Source of the DNA: Gavia stellata
Lineage: Eukaryota; Chordata; Aves; Gaviiformes; Gaviidae
DNA length: 64,000 nt
NCBI RefSeq assembly: GCF_030936135.1
Contig: NC_082603.1
Location: forward strand, 26,750,880 to 26,814,879
Reading direction: 5' to 3'
A model generated the notes under the pieces. It searched no databases. It was not told the DNA's origin and saw only the letters and a program-made list of their open reading frames with translations. Made by a program: the position numbers and the translations under genes. This document shows, piece by piece, positions 45,436 to 56,000 of the stretch. Every line of letters starts with the position of its first letter. Within the stretch, counting starts at the first letter, position 1.

Positions 45436-47900
45436 ATTGGCCTGACACTACATTTTCTTACCAAAAGCCATATTTCTGATGGTTTCCAAAAATAACAATA
45501 ATTTCAATAAAAAATACTTATGAAAAATCATAGAAAAGGTGCTGGTTTCAAAGCATGTGAAATGGGACAAAATGTGAATTTTTTTCTTTTTTTTTTTTCA
45601 GATGGATTTCTTTCTATTTCCAATCAACTTTTGATCATCCAATAACAATGTGTTTTTGAGAGAAAAGAAACCCTAAGTGACCACAGCAACACGGCTTAAA
45701 TTTTCAGCTGATGCAAGTCAACCCATCTCCACAGTGGCTGGTGCAGTGTTGCACAGAGGGAAGATTTAGCCCTGTGTCTTTATGTCGTGTCTTCACACCC
45801 CTCCATTTCCTGCTGAAAGCAGTAGCAGCACTCCTGCCTGGACCAACAGGGCTGCGACTGAACAGTGTAGAGCTAAAAACCCCGTGGAGATAGAGAGAAA
45901 ATCATGAGTAAATGAAAAATGGAAGTTGAAAGGTGAGGTTTGATGAGGGGAAGTGACTCATGGGTTGGGAATGAGGGATGGGGTCTTGGGGAGGCTCGGC
46001 AGCTCGAGCTCCAGTGACCCCCGACTGCGAGGAGTCGTGGGGAGGATGGAGGAAAGGCCAAGCATGGAGCAATGAAACGAACGGTCGAGCCCAGGGAGAG
46101 CTATGAAAACCAGGAAGACAAGCCCATGGCGGTCATGCAGAAAGTGGAGGGATATCCAGCCTTTCCAGACTGTCTGTGCTGTTTATCCTTCCCTTGGCTT
46201 TGATCGGGGGCTGTGTGAGACATGACGAGGTAGAGACCTGAGGAAACCAGTAAAGCTGATGCATCTACAGCAATGGTTTAAAGCTGCATTCAAACTCCTG
46301 ACTCCGCATCTGCTGTGCTGTGCAGGGAGAGGCAGTGGTACTTCCTAAGCCACGCTAGCATAAAGGAATGGGGTAGTATGTTTTCAATAATTTGGATGTC
46401 CTCAAATGAACTCTCTGATCTTCTCCTGCAAAAGCCACAGAAGCCAGCAAAGCCATTGTGTGTCCACAGCCAGGGCTGGGTGAGTTGGGGAAGGATGTAT
46501 GGATGCTGCAGCGGTGCACATGTACCACATTAAGCAATGCAAATGTGGGGGTGAGTCAGGGACCCAGTCCTCTTCACACCACTCTCCAGTAAATCTGTGT
46601 CTATGTGTAGTAAGGCTTGGTGTATTTGCATCTGGTTGTAAAAAAAGCTATTTGGACACCGGCTGTGCCTTAGCAAATGGTGCCTGAAATAACATGAAGA
46701 AGACGTCGTGCCTGTAAAAACGGGGCTCACGAGTTGGAGAGCTACTTGCAAAGTTGCGCAGTGGCAGCTGGAGATCAAGCTGCATGCTCACCCACTGGCA
46801 TCCTCTGCCTGCTCTAACCCTGGCTCCCCGCTGCCCGCACCCTCCTCTCCCACCTCACACAGGTGGTGGCTTCCGTGGCATCTTCACAGCTCTGAGATCA
46901 TGCAGAGTGCAAGTGCCCACAGGCATCCTTGGCTGACTCTGGCAACATTGAGCTCATACTGGCTTTGTTAGAGCCTGATTTGCATAGAAGGGAAATAATT
47001 GGCTCTAATTGACTTAGACTGGACATGGTCTTCAGAGGGACGCAATACTTACAAGGCAGTTGTTGTGAAGCAACGTGGCTTTTTCCACCATTCTAGGGAA
47101 GGGACAACATATAGATATGTATATTGGTAGTAGATAACTGTTTTTGTGGGTAGATAAAGGCTTTTGTTTAACCTCATTCTAATAAAACCAGATTTTAGCT
47201 TTCGCTATAGAACATCCATTTCTGAACATCCCAGATACACCTCTGTCACTCATGCATGGCTTTGCTGGAGTATTTCTAGGGATAAAGCAGGCTGGAGATG
47301 CTGCTTTCTCAGCAGAATGCAGCAGCTGTCTGGAAACCCTGTTGGTGCCTGAGCTGCCATGTGCCAGGACACCAAAAATATTTAATTCAGGGCATATTTC
47401 CCCAGGGTTATACAGGACAGCCTCAAGGAGGTGGAGCTGAAGGAGGCTCCTTTGATCTCTTGGTCCTTTTACCTTCATATCTGATCGTTGTTTCAGGCAA
47501 CAGAGGAGGCAGAAGCCTGTTATTGGGAACATGAAATTATTAGGTGAGATATTGCAGCATGGAGACGCTGTATTTCCCAGTTCCTAGCACAGACGCTGAA
47601 AACCACAGCTGTTAATGTCCCTTCTGGGTGGAAAGCCCCAGAAATACCACACAGAGCCTACCAAAGCCCTGGCCAGGCTTCAGCCGCCATGGAGCGGTTT
47701 CCATGCTCGCATCCAGAAGGCTTGTGGCCAACCTCAAACTCAGTTCAAACTCAGCATACGGCAGAGCTCAGCGTGGAAGGGAGAGTCAGTCAAGGTACGC
47801 TCGATGCTTCCCATCTCTTCTGATAAATCTGCAGCACTCATGAACTAAAACTGAGCTTTTGCAGACTACAGCAGGGGAATTTCTCTCCCGCTTTCCTAGG
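45436..47900. other. Spacer, nothing recognised
   Basis: Unique, mostly CpG-poor sequence. I see no gene, no interspersed repeat that I can name, and no clear regulatory cluster. Open frames are all below about 120 codons and show no domain. Confidence 0.5.
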
Positions 47901-47904
47901 CCAG

Positions 47905-48230
47905 CACTTGGATGAGGCTCGGCAGAAGTTTTAGGGTGGATTGTACTAGACATAATACCGGAGCCTTTAATTGTTGTAGGAGTTGGCTCGGACTCCTCTA
48001 TTTCTTGAACGTTGTTGAGACAAACATCCCGGCCGAGGAATCAGCCCAGGCACCCCGTAACTCGGAGGCAGTAACTTGGGCCAAGTATTGCTGTGAAGCA
48101 CTGAAGAGCGCTCCAGCATCCAGCCTGGCTTTGCCTTTAATGCAGAAGGCAGTAGGTGCCATTAATTTGGACCACGCACTTAAGGAAGATCATTTAAAGG
48201 ACCCAAACCCTGCGAAGCAGTGCTGCTATG
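47905..48230 (+). promoter_or_regulatory. Candidate constrained block upstream of isolated promoter
   Basis: The block retains many CpGs in a CpG-poor neighbourhood and is open for 134 codons from an ATG at 47912, ending just inside the downstream tandem repeats. The translation shows no domain, signal peptide or repetitive bias that I recognise. It includes CATAATACCGG, TTTAATTGTTGTAGG (SOX-like), CATTAATTTGG and GATCATTTAAAGG. I favour a conserved non-coding block serving the promoter at 48.3 kb, but a short coding exon is not excluded. Confidence 0.3.
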
Positions 48231-48307
48231 GAGCCAGGGCAGCGATGCTCCTGATGCGATCACAGCTTGGTGGCCACCCTCTGTCTGTGTGTCTTAGCCC
48301 TACCTCG

Positions 48308-48367
48308 TCACAATAGACCCCGACCCGTCACAATAGGCCCCGCCCCATCACGACAAGCCCCGCCCAC
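48308..48367 (+). repeat. Three tandem 20-bp GC-box units
   Basis: Three head-to-tail units of exactly 20 bases start at 48308, 48328 and 48348. Each begins TCAC (unit 1 and 2 TCACAATAG, unit 3 TCACGACAAG) and ends in a CCCCGMCC GC box; units 2 and 3 have the perfect Sp/KLF site CCCCGCCC. The preceding GTCA gives a CRE-half-site-like GTCAC at the first two junctions. The array ends 12 bases before a TATA box. Confidence 0.85.
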
Positions 48368-48379
48368 ACGAGCCTCTCC

Positions 48380-48387
48380 TATAAATA
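48380..48387 (+). promoter_or_regulatory. TATA box of an unassigned promoter
   Basis: TATAAATA, followed by GC, is a near-ideal TATA box placed directly after the GC-box array, the layout of a strong regulated core promoter. Transcription would begin near 48410. Splice-donor-like sequences follow (AAGGTGCGG at about 48424, GAGGTGTGT at about 48460). The gene it serves is not recognised; FOXD2 is 28 kb upstream and does not need it. Confidence 0.55.
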
Positions 48388-49312
48388 GCCCTTTATTTGC
48401 AGCAGCCTCTGCTCTGCAGCATAAGGTGCGGAGGGTGGGGAGAGCGTGGAGAGCGTGGAGGTGTGTGCCCTGCTCGGAGGGGAAGCGCAGGAAATTTAGG
48501 TTGCTGGCAAACCCTGTGCAAGTTTTTCTTCTGCTTGTCCTCTAATTAGGCAAGCAATCTTGCTGCGGTGCTTGGAAAATACTCTCTGTGATATTCACAA
48601 GCGATGGATTTGTTGATTGTAAAATTAAGGGAGGCTTTGGGATTAGGGATCCTGACCTCACATCTAGCTCTTCTGAGGCTGTGGATCCAGGCTGGTGTTT
48701 TAGCTGGAAAGTAGAAATTTTTGAGCTAGCAAGTAACAATAAATGAGCTTAATGTTGGTTTGTTATGCATCTGTTAGAAGGGTTTTAAATGTGGAGCCCT
48801 AATTGTAGAGACAGCCAGGTTAATACTGAGTAAGGGAAGCTGGCTGGAGGTTTTTTAAATTTTGTTTTGGAAAAACTTGAGTTTTTTGTGGGAGAAAAAA
48901 ATGTTTTACTTGCTTTCTGAAGCTATTTTTAATGGAATTAAAAAAAAAAAAACATGAGCTGAACTTTTTGTGTATAACTGGTATTTCCTCTTTTTCCATA
49001 CTAAAATGGTAGGGGAAAGATAAAGGAGCTGGGAGAGAAGAAAAAAAAGCAATATAAAAGATTAGCCCTTCTCCCCTAGTCTTTCTGATAAAGTAGTTAT
49101 AAAACATTTTTTAGAGAATAAATGTTGTGCCTTCTTGAAGTATATGGGATGGAAATGGTTGTATTGTGGTGGAATGAACCTTTCGCTTTTTAAAACCAAC
49201 TTTGGCAAAATATCTGTAACTTAACTGGGGGGTCTTAAATTGCATTCAACTTGTGACCTCAGAAGTCCTTCCATTACTTTCAGAAAACTCTGACATCTAT
49301 TTTTTTTTTCAG

Positions 49313-49386
49313 GTAGAGCAGTGGAGAGATGTTGCTGAAGAGACGTGCCTTTTTTTTTCTGATGATCCTCCAAACCTGCCTCTGCT
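49313..49386 (+). CDS. Possible signal-peptide exon of an unknown gene
   Basis: A T-rich tract and AG (49311-49312) form a good splice acceptor. An ATG at 49329 opens 19 codons reading MLLKRRAFFFLMILQTCLC, with a basic start, a hydrophobic core and a small/Cys-rich end, which is the form of a secretory signal peptide. A perfect GTAAGT donor follows at 49387 in phase 1, the usual phase after signal-peptide exons. It lies about 0.9 kb downstream of the promoter at 48.3 kb on the same strand. I do not recognise the protein. The T9 run encoding FFF and the short length mean chance is possible. Confidence 0.35.
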
Positions 49387-50014
49387 GTAAGTCAATGACA
49401 AAATAACTGTAGTCTGGATAAAGCTTTTAGTGCTAAACATGAAAAAATAAGCAATGGGAATGGGGCTAATTTGTCTCTCCCTTGGAGAAGGAAGACTCTT
49501 GTGGCACAGTTGCCATAGTGTCAGCCAGATCTGATTTGCAAATGAAGGGTCTGCAACTCTTGCATGAACCTATTGCTGCTTCAAGAGTTCATCCCATAAT
49601 TTTCTCTGTGCTTTTGTCTGCTTTATTGCTCAGGGGTATGGCCAGGTGCCAGTAATATGACAGCAAGGGGTGAGCACTGCCAGCAGATCCATTTTGGGCT
49701 TAGTTATGAGTATCCCAGGTGAAAAGTGTTAGCTAACAAAAATCTGCTTGAAGTGTCAACCTCCATCTCCAGGTGGAGGCTCTATCTGGGATGTCATTAG
49801 AGAAAGGGAAGAACCTGCCCTGGATTCTTCTACTCATTTGCAAGATTGGCTGCAGCTTTTAAGCCATCATTACCAGGGCTGTCCGTGTTCCACATTCCCA
49901 CTAGAATTGCTTTAGGAAGATGTTAGTGAGTGACAGAATTGAATGATTGGTGGCTGGGGGGAGAGGAACATCTTGGACAGCTTGTGATGGGTCTCTGTTT
50001 TGTCTTCTGCCCAG

Positions 50015-50096
50015 GTTCCCTGGGGTGCCAGCAGCTGGGATCAGTGGTCAAACAGGACAGCAGTGCCTGGCTGTAAACTTGCACCTGGATTGCAAG
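50015..50096 (+). CDS. Possible second exon of the same unknown gene
   Basis: A TCTGTTTTGTCTTCTGCCCAG acceptor tract and an AAG/GTAAGG donor bound 82 bases. Joined to the phase-1 donor at 49386, the first acceptor gives about 20 further residues (CSLGCQQLG...) and a stop at 50074-50076, a 39-residue product. Using a CAGCAG acceptor 17-20 bases further in instead keeps the frame open to the donor (GISGQTGQQCLAVNLHLDCK). Neither product is recognised. It could equally be a non-coding exon or chance splice sites. Confidence 0.22.
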
Positions 50097-50099
50097 GTA

Positions 50100-53000
50100 A
50101 GGACACAGAGGCATGTTTTATTCCAAAGGCAGAGAAGAAGCTATGCCAGGCAGTCAGCTTGTCCTTCTGGCCTTATGTGCCTCCATATGTCATGGGCTCA
50201 CAGGTGAGAAATACTTACTATTCTTGGAGCGCTAAGTCTAAATGTGAAGCTGATTTGTTGTCATATATTTATTGATATTGCTTTACTGTACCCATGTGGA
50301 GCTTATCACAACTTTACCCTGTTCATATCTGTCCCCAGTTGTCCTGTGGTGTTTCACAGATTCATTCTGGTTAAGTTCTTTGTGATGCTGCTTAGGGTTA
50401 ACTTTGTCCCTGTCTGATGAACAGGGCTCCTCTTCTAGGTTTGAGGACTGAGATGTGACATGGATGGCAGTTACTTTTATTTATATTGTCAAAGGGAGGG
50501 TTAAAAAATTGTTTTGATGTATGTTTTGTATTCAAAAGGAAATCATATCGGAATGTGGATTTTTTGCTGCAAAGAAATGTGATTTTTGTCTTGTTAAATT
50601 GTGTGGACCTTCAGAAAGTTACCAAATGCTGTTTTTAAAGATAAAGGACTGGATGTATTTGTGTTGTCTGCTAAATTGTCCCATGTAGTAATGCAGGCTG
50701 GTGGGACAGCAGAAGGTCACCTGCAGAATCTGAGGTTTCATGGCAAACAAACCTACTGAGCAACATATGTGGGTCTTCGATTTGCTTGCAATGGTCCAGG
50801 GTGGGAGAAGTTTCAGTAGTATGTGAAACTGCTTTTGAAGTCTGATTCTTCTGTTTTTCTTTTCCAGCCATGTTGTTTTAGGACAGGTGGGGTGATTTAC
50901 TACAGGTGTTTCTCAGGGGGTGGTGAATGAGCTGTGAAGGAGATCAGGTGTAGCTGGGAGTGTAACCAAATACTAATTCAACAAACCAGGTCTTTTGGCT
51001 CTGTGAAACCATGTTGAAAATATTTTTTTCCTCATGGGGAAGGATGTGCTTGCAGCATCTGGGATTTCTGGGAATTCCTCCTTCTGGATGGGCTTAACCA
51101 CAAGTAGAATAGAAGTTGTGCTCATCTAATATGCCTGTCCATTCAGCTCCAGCCAGAGACTTCACCAGGTGATCCTCACATCTGGCACAAAGTCCTGGGG
51201 CTGAGCAGTGTCTAATGGCACAGAAAGAAAATCAATTTCAAACTGAAGCTACTAAATGTTGGGGAATGCATGTGCTCCTCTTGTTAACTTCACGCTCTGC
51301 TGAGATTTCCTAGCATATTCTCACTCTGCTGTTTGTCCAAATCTCTGGATGACGCATTGGGCATTTTGTTTGAGAACAAATGGAGATGTGTCAGTGGGAC
51401 CCAAGCAGGTCTGGAAGGACTTTGGGGTTGACTTTTTTCTGGGTGATTGGTCTCCTTGGCTGTGAGGTTCAAGACAGCAATCTGTTCAGCTTTAGGTCCA
51501 ATCTTTAGACGGATTTTGGGGATAATTTAGGCCTGTGTAGTATCTTATTCTATATGTAAAATAGGCATTTATTCCTTGTAAACAAGTTTTATATCAGTAC
51601 AGAGACAGTAATCCTAACAAATCCCTTTTCCTTTAGTTAGCAATTAAAATACAGATTAGAATCCTCACTTGACTGGGTGAAAAACTTTCTGCAGATACTT
51701 CTTGACCCTGCTTTATGTCCTGGTGTCTGTTACCCATCTTTGGCACAATCAAAGCACTTCAGTACAGCAGCTGAAACCAGATTCTCTAAAATGTTGGAGT
51801 GGTATGTTTGACCTGGTGTTAATTATACGTGTCAGTGATATTTAAGTGGTAGAGAGAGTGGAGATGTGCCAAAGGTTGAAGTTTGCTGGGCCAAGATTCA
51901 GTAGCAAAACAGGACATGGCTTTTACAAAGAGAATCCCAGTTTCTGGCAACATCAGTTCCAGATCCTGGAAGCCAGAGCCCACAAAAATGGGTACTACTC
52001 AAGTTTAGTTTGCTTTGATGCAGAAGGCAGGATTAGATCTGGTATTATGGGGGCTGGGGAGGGGCTGAGCACCTGATGCCCTTGTTTTTGGAGCAGAAGA
52101 GCTGAGATGTTGCCTTGTACTCAGGCAGGATGTCTTCTGTTGGGAATGAGACCAGCTGTTTCACAATCTCTTGACCAGCTCTTTGGCATGTGAGCTCCAG
52201 AGTTGTATCCTGGAAATATGCAGCTTAAATGGCAAGGCTGTTTCTGACCCATTTCATGAAATGTAAGAAAATTCTGCTTTAAAGGAAAACAAGGCTTTCC
52301 TAAGCAATTTCATTTTGCATGCGTGCTTGTCTAAAATGTTGTTTTTCAGCAATGTGCACAAGGTGCATCTGTTTCTGAGCTGTTTGTGGTGTTTAGCTGG
52401 CTGTATTTCCATGTTTGTGGGACAGTTGATCTGTCTTTGTTTCCTTTGTCTTGAGGGACATAAACTAGGCTTGCTTTCTTTTTCTCCTTTGTTTCTGCCC
52501 CCTCCCCACCCAATTCACTGCAGTTTTATTTTTTAAGTTCAGTAAAGACTGGTCAAGGGGTAGAAAAAGTGCAAGAATGGGCTCAACATCTTTAGGGGGA
52601 ATGGAGAAATCAACAGAATCATTGCATCAGTGTCTTTAGTGTTAGCTCACAAGCATAAGATTATAAAGTTAAATATTTTCATCTCAAAGATGAAATTGAT
52701 ATGACTTTGTTAGTATGTGGACTGCTACCACCAGGAGAAAATGTATTAATCTATCTTCTTGGGGCAGGGGGAAGAAAAATAAAGGCTGGATGCCAGACCT
52801 ACATTCAAAGTAGAATTACAACACACATCTCTTTTTTTTTTTTTTTTTTAAATAGTGAGGAGCAAGCTGCAAAGAGAAATGGTAGAATCTTCATCTTTGG
52901 TCTTAATCAGTATGAGTGTTATTTTTGATGTCCTGGCCTCTTGGAAGTTACCGGGCTCAATGGAGGAGTAACTGGGTTAAGTTCTGTTCTGGGTGTTACT

Positions 53001-56000
53001 TTGGAGGGTCTTACCTGCCCCTTCACATCTCTGAAATGCAGCACACAAACCAGGAGACTTTACAGTAACACGTCATGTGGGACATGTTCCTGTAGTGTCT
53101 GGCCTAATAATCTGCATGTGTTATCAACTCAAAAACAGATCAGGGAAATAACAGGCCCTCATTCAAGGCTGTACCTGTCTGGAAAAAGTGAATTTGCAGT
53201 TGCTGGGGCCAATACCAATTTATGTATGAGGGTCTCTCCCTGCTGGAGTGATGGCAGGGTTGAAACCAAGCTGGGTTAAAGTTGGCTGCAGTGGGGTTAC
53301 AGTTTGGAGCTTCTTGGGTTTCCTTTTAGAGTCTCTAAGATTTTTGTCTTCATTCTGTAGGCTATTCACATCTTATTTTGCAAGTCAGTAATGAAGCTTT
53401 CAAGAAAAGGTGTATCGGGAGAAGGAACATGCTGTACAACCCTGGTTCTTGCATTATTTCCGATTCTTCTGTGGTCCTGTGGCAACTGTTGGCCAACAGG
53501 TAGTACTTTGTAGCTGCTCCAGTGTCAAAGCTGGCTTACAGAATGAGCTGGACCTTTCATTTGGCTTACTTTTGGTTTCAGTGGGGTAGATGTTTACCCT
53601 GTGTTTGCTCTGCACCCTATGTATAGCTTAAAGTTCTCCTAGATGCCTTACGACCACAAGTTCCTCCTGAAAAAATGGAACAGGATACCTTTTTGGCTGC
53701 CTTTAAACCATGGAAATTTTGCTGAGATTTTCTGTGAAAGGGGAACAATACAGCCTCAACAGAGAAGTTAATTATAGCAATGGAAATTTTTCTTAAAGGC
53801 TTTCTGACGTGAGGCTGGTATTGCTTTTCAGCAGGATAGAAGTCTCAGAAATGTCACTTTTAATGAAAAATGTTTTAATGGCAAATACTTTCCACAGTGT
53901 AATGGTTATTCTTGGGTTTGTCTGAAGCCTATTGAACCTCTGTATTTCTTTGTGGAGTTATATGTAACATGTTTGGCTCTGACTTTTCACTCTTGCTCAA
54001 CTGCAGTCCTGGTCTAGGTGAGGTAGACGCTGGGGAAGTCATGGGAACTGAATATGATAATTGTGCAACTGTTTTTCAATGTTGTAATCAGACTGTGATT
54101 TGTATTGAACTGCTGTACAAAGAAAGACAGTTCTGAACCTTGGACTGGTGGATATTTGTTTTTGCTATTCTGGCCCCTCTGAAATCATAGGCCTTATTCT
54201 CATCTCTATCTTAAACTCCATCCAGCTTGAGCAGTTACTGATATATCTGGGTTTAAATGTGGGAGAATTCTCCTAAGAATTGATCCTGTAGGCTGATTGT
54301 CAAGGCAGGACTGCCTTGGATGTCAGCAACAGGTATCATCTCATACAGATACAATCCTAAAGCAGGGTTCTGGCAACAGAACAGAATTTTACTCTGTAAT
54401 GATGATTTTTTGAGGAGGAGAAGGCAGAAATTTTCATATAGCTGAGATCCCATCTGTTCTTATCCTGTTCCATCTCTGGACAGTCTGAACTGTGCTTCAT
54501 TTTCTGAGTTTGTGGTGCCAGACCTGCTGAGTTCCCCCACTTCTCTGGAAATATCTGCAACTATGATTGAGGACGGCTTATGCTAGCTGGGAAGGTGTGA
54601 AGCAAGTGGCCAGGCTGGGTCATGGTATCAGGTTGCCACTGGCACTAATAAAAGGACTGATAATTTAGTCATGGTTTTGAATACTGAAGCAACTTCTATG
54701 GCCTTAATAATACAGAGAGGAGGAGGGGAAGGGAGTGGAGAAGGGACTGGCCACAAATAAATTCACCTGTAAATCTGTAAAATAAAAAGAAGCAAGAGCT
54801 TTGTAGGTCACTATGGTCTTCTCTCTGGATCCTATGGAGTGGTACAGTCAGAATTTAGATACCGTGGCCAGAGCTGATACAACTCCTCCAGCACCACGCT
54901 CTGCCCCGGCAGGCACCTGCCTTTGCTACACCACAGATAATAAAGTTGTGGGACTCTGCAGTTTAATGGCATTGAGTTCACCACTGGTGAGGGTGTTAAG
55001 GGCTGTCCTCTTCCTTCTGAGCATGTTAATGGCTAGACATGTGTGTGAGACACCTGGGGTTTTGGTGGCCTGTGGCTTCTACTTCCAATGCTACTTTTCC
55101 ATGTTAAGTAGTCACTCTTGGATCCAAAATAAAACATTAGCCCTAGTATTAGAGTTCAGCACTTCTCAGATCACAGGACAAAATCTGGTCCCTGCTTGCT
55201 TTTCTCTTTTAGGCCCTGTAAATGTAGTGTGGTAATACGGTCTGAGGGAACCCTTCATCTTTGGAGGGCGTGAATGGAGAGCACAGGCTGCAGTCCCCCC
55301 TGGCTGTGCTGTTCCCCAGGTAGGGTGCTTGCCACCAGGTGACTGTTCAAGGTCTTTGGGATGCCTCCCTTTCTGCTGAGCTTTGGAAGAAAGGAGATAG
55401 GTATCTGTGCCCAAATAAATGATAAGTTTTTTACTGCAGGAACAAATTCAGGGTGAATCCCAGTTTCTGAAGCACTAGTGGAAGCCTGTTGTGTAGGGGC
55501 CTCTGTTTATTGCCTGAACAGTAATATACTCAGCAATATGAATTACAGAGCCTTCTCTAGCACCCATAAATCTTGGAGGAGAATCAGTCTTCAACCATGT
55601 ACCCACCCAGGCTAATACTGTTTCTTGCAGCTGGAATTAATCATGGCATTAGGCAAACAACAGGGGTTCATTAGGACCAAAGGTGACTTTAATTTAATTG
55701 AAATATAACTTGGCAAGTAAAGAGGTGATCCAGTTCACAACACCTAATGGGAGGTCTGGGTTATATATGGAAAAGTTAATGGCCGTAAAAATATCCAAAC
55801 AACATATTTGTGCACGTGTTCCAGTAAAAGTCCGAGCCAACTACTTTTTAATGGTTTGGGTTTTCAAATGTATATATTAATGTTCTTAAAACAAGAATGA
55901 GACTATATGAGCACACACAGCATAGAAATATGAGGCGGGTGGGGGTGTGAGGGAGGGGAGCCTCATGGTCAGGACAGCATTGGTGGAAGCCACGTTCCTC

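Noticed and set aside
54813-55235. 140-codon open frame in CpG-poor DNA
   Set aside because: No domain, no supporting splice or promoter structure, and length attainable by chance in a 64-kb window.
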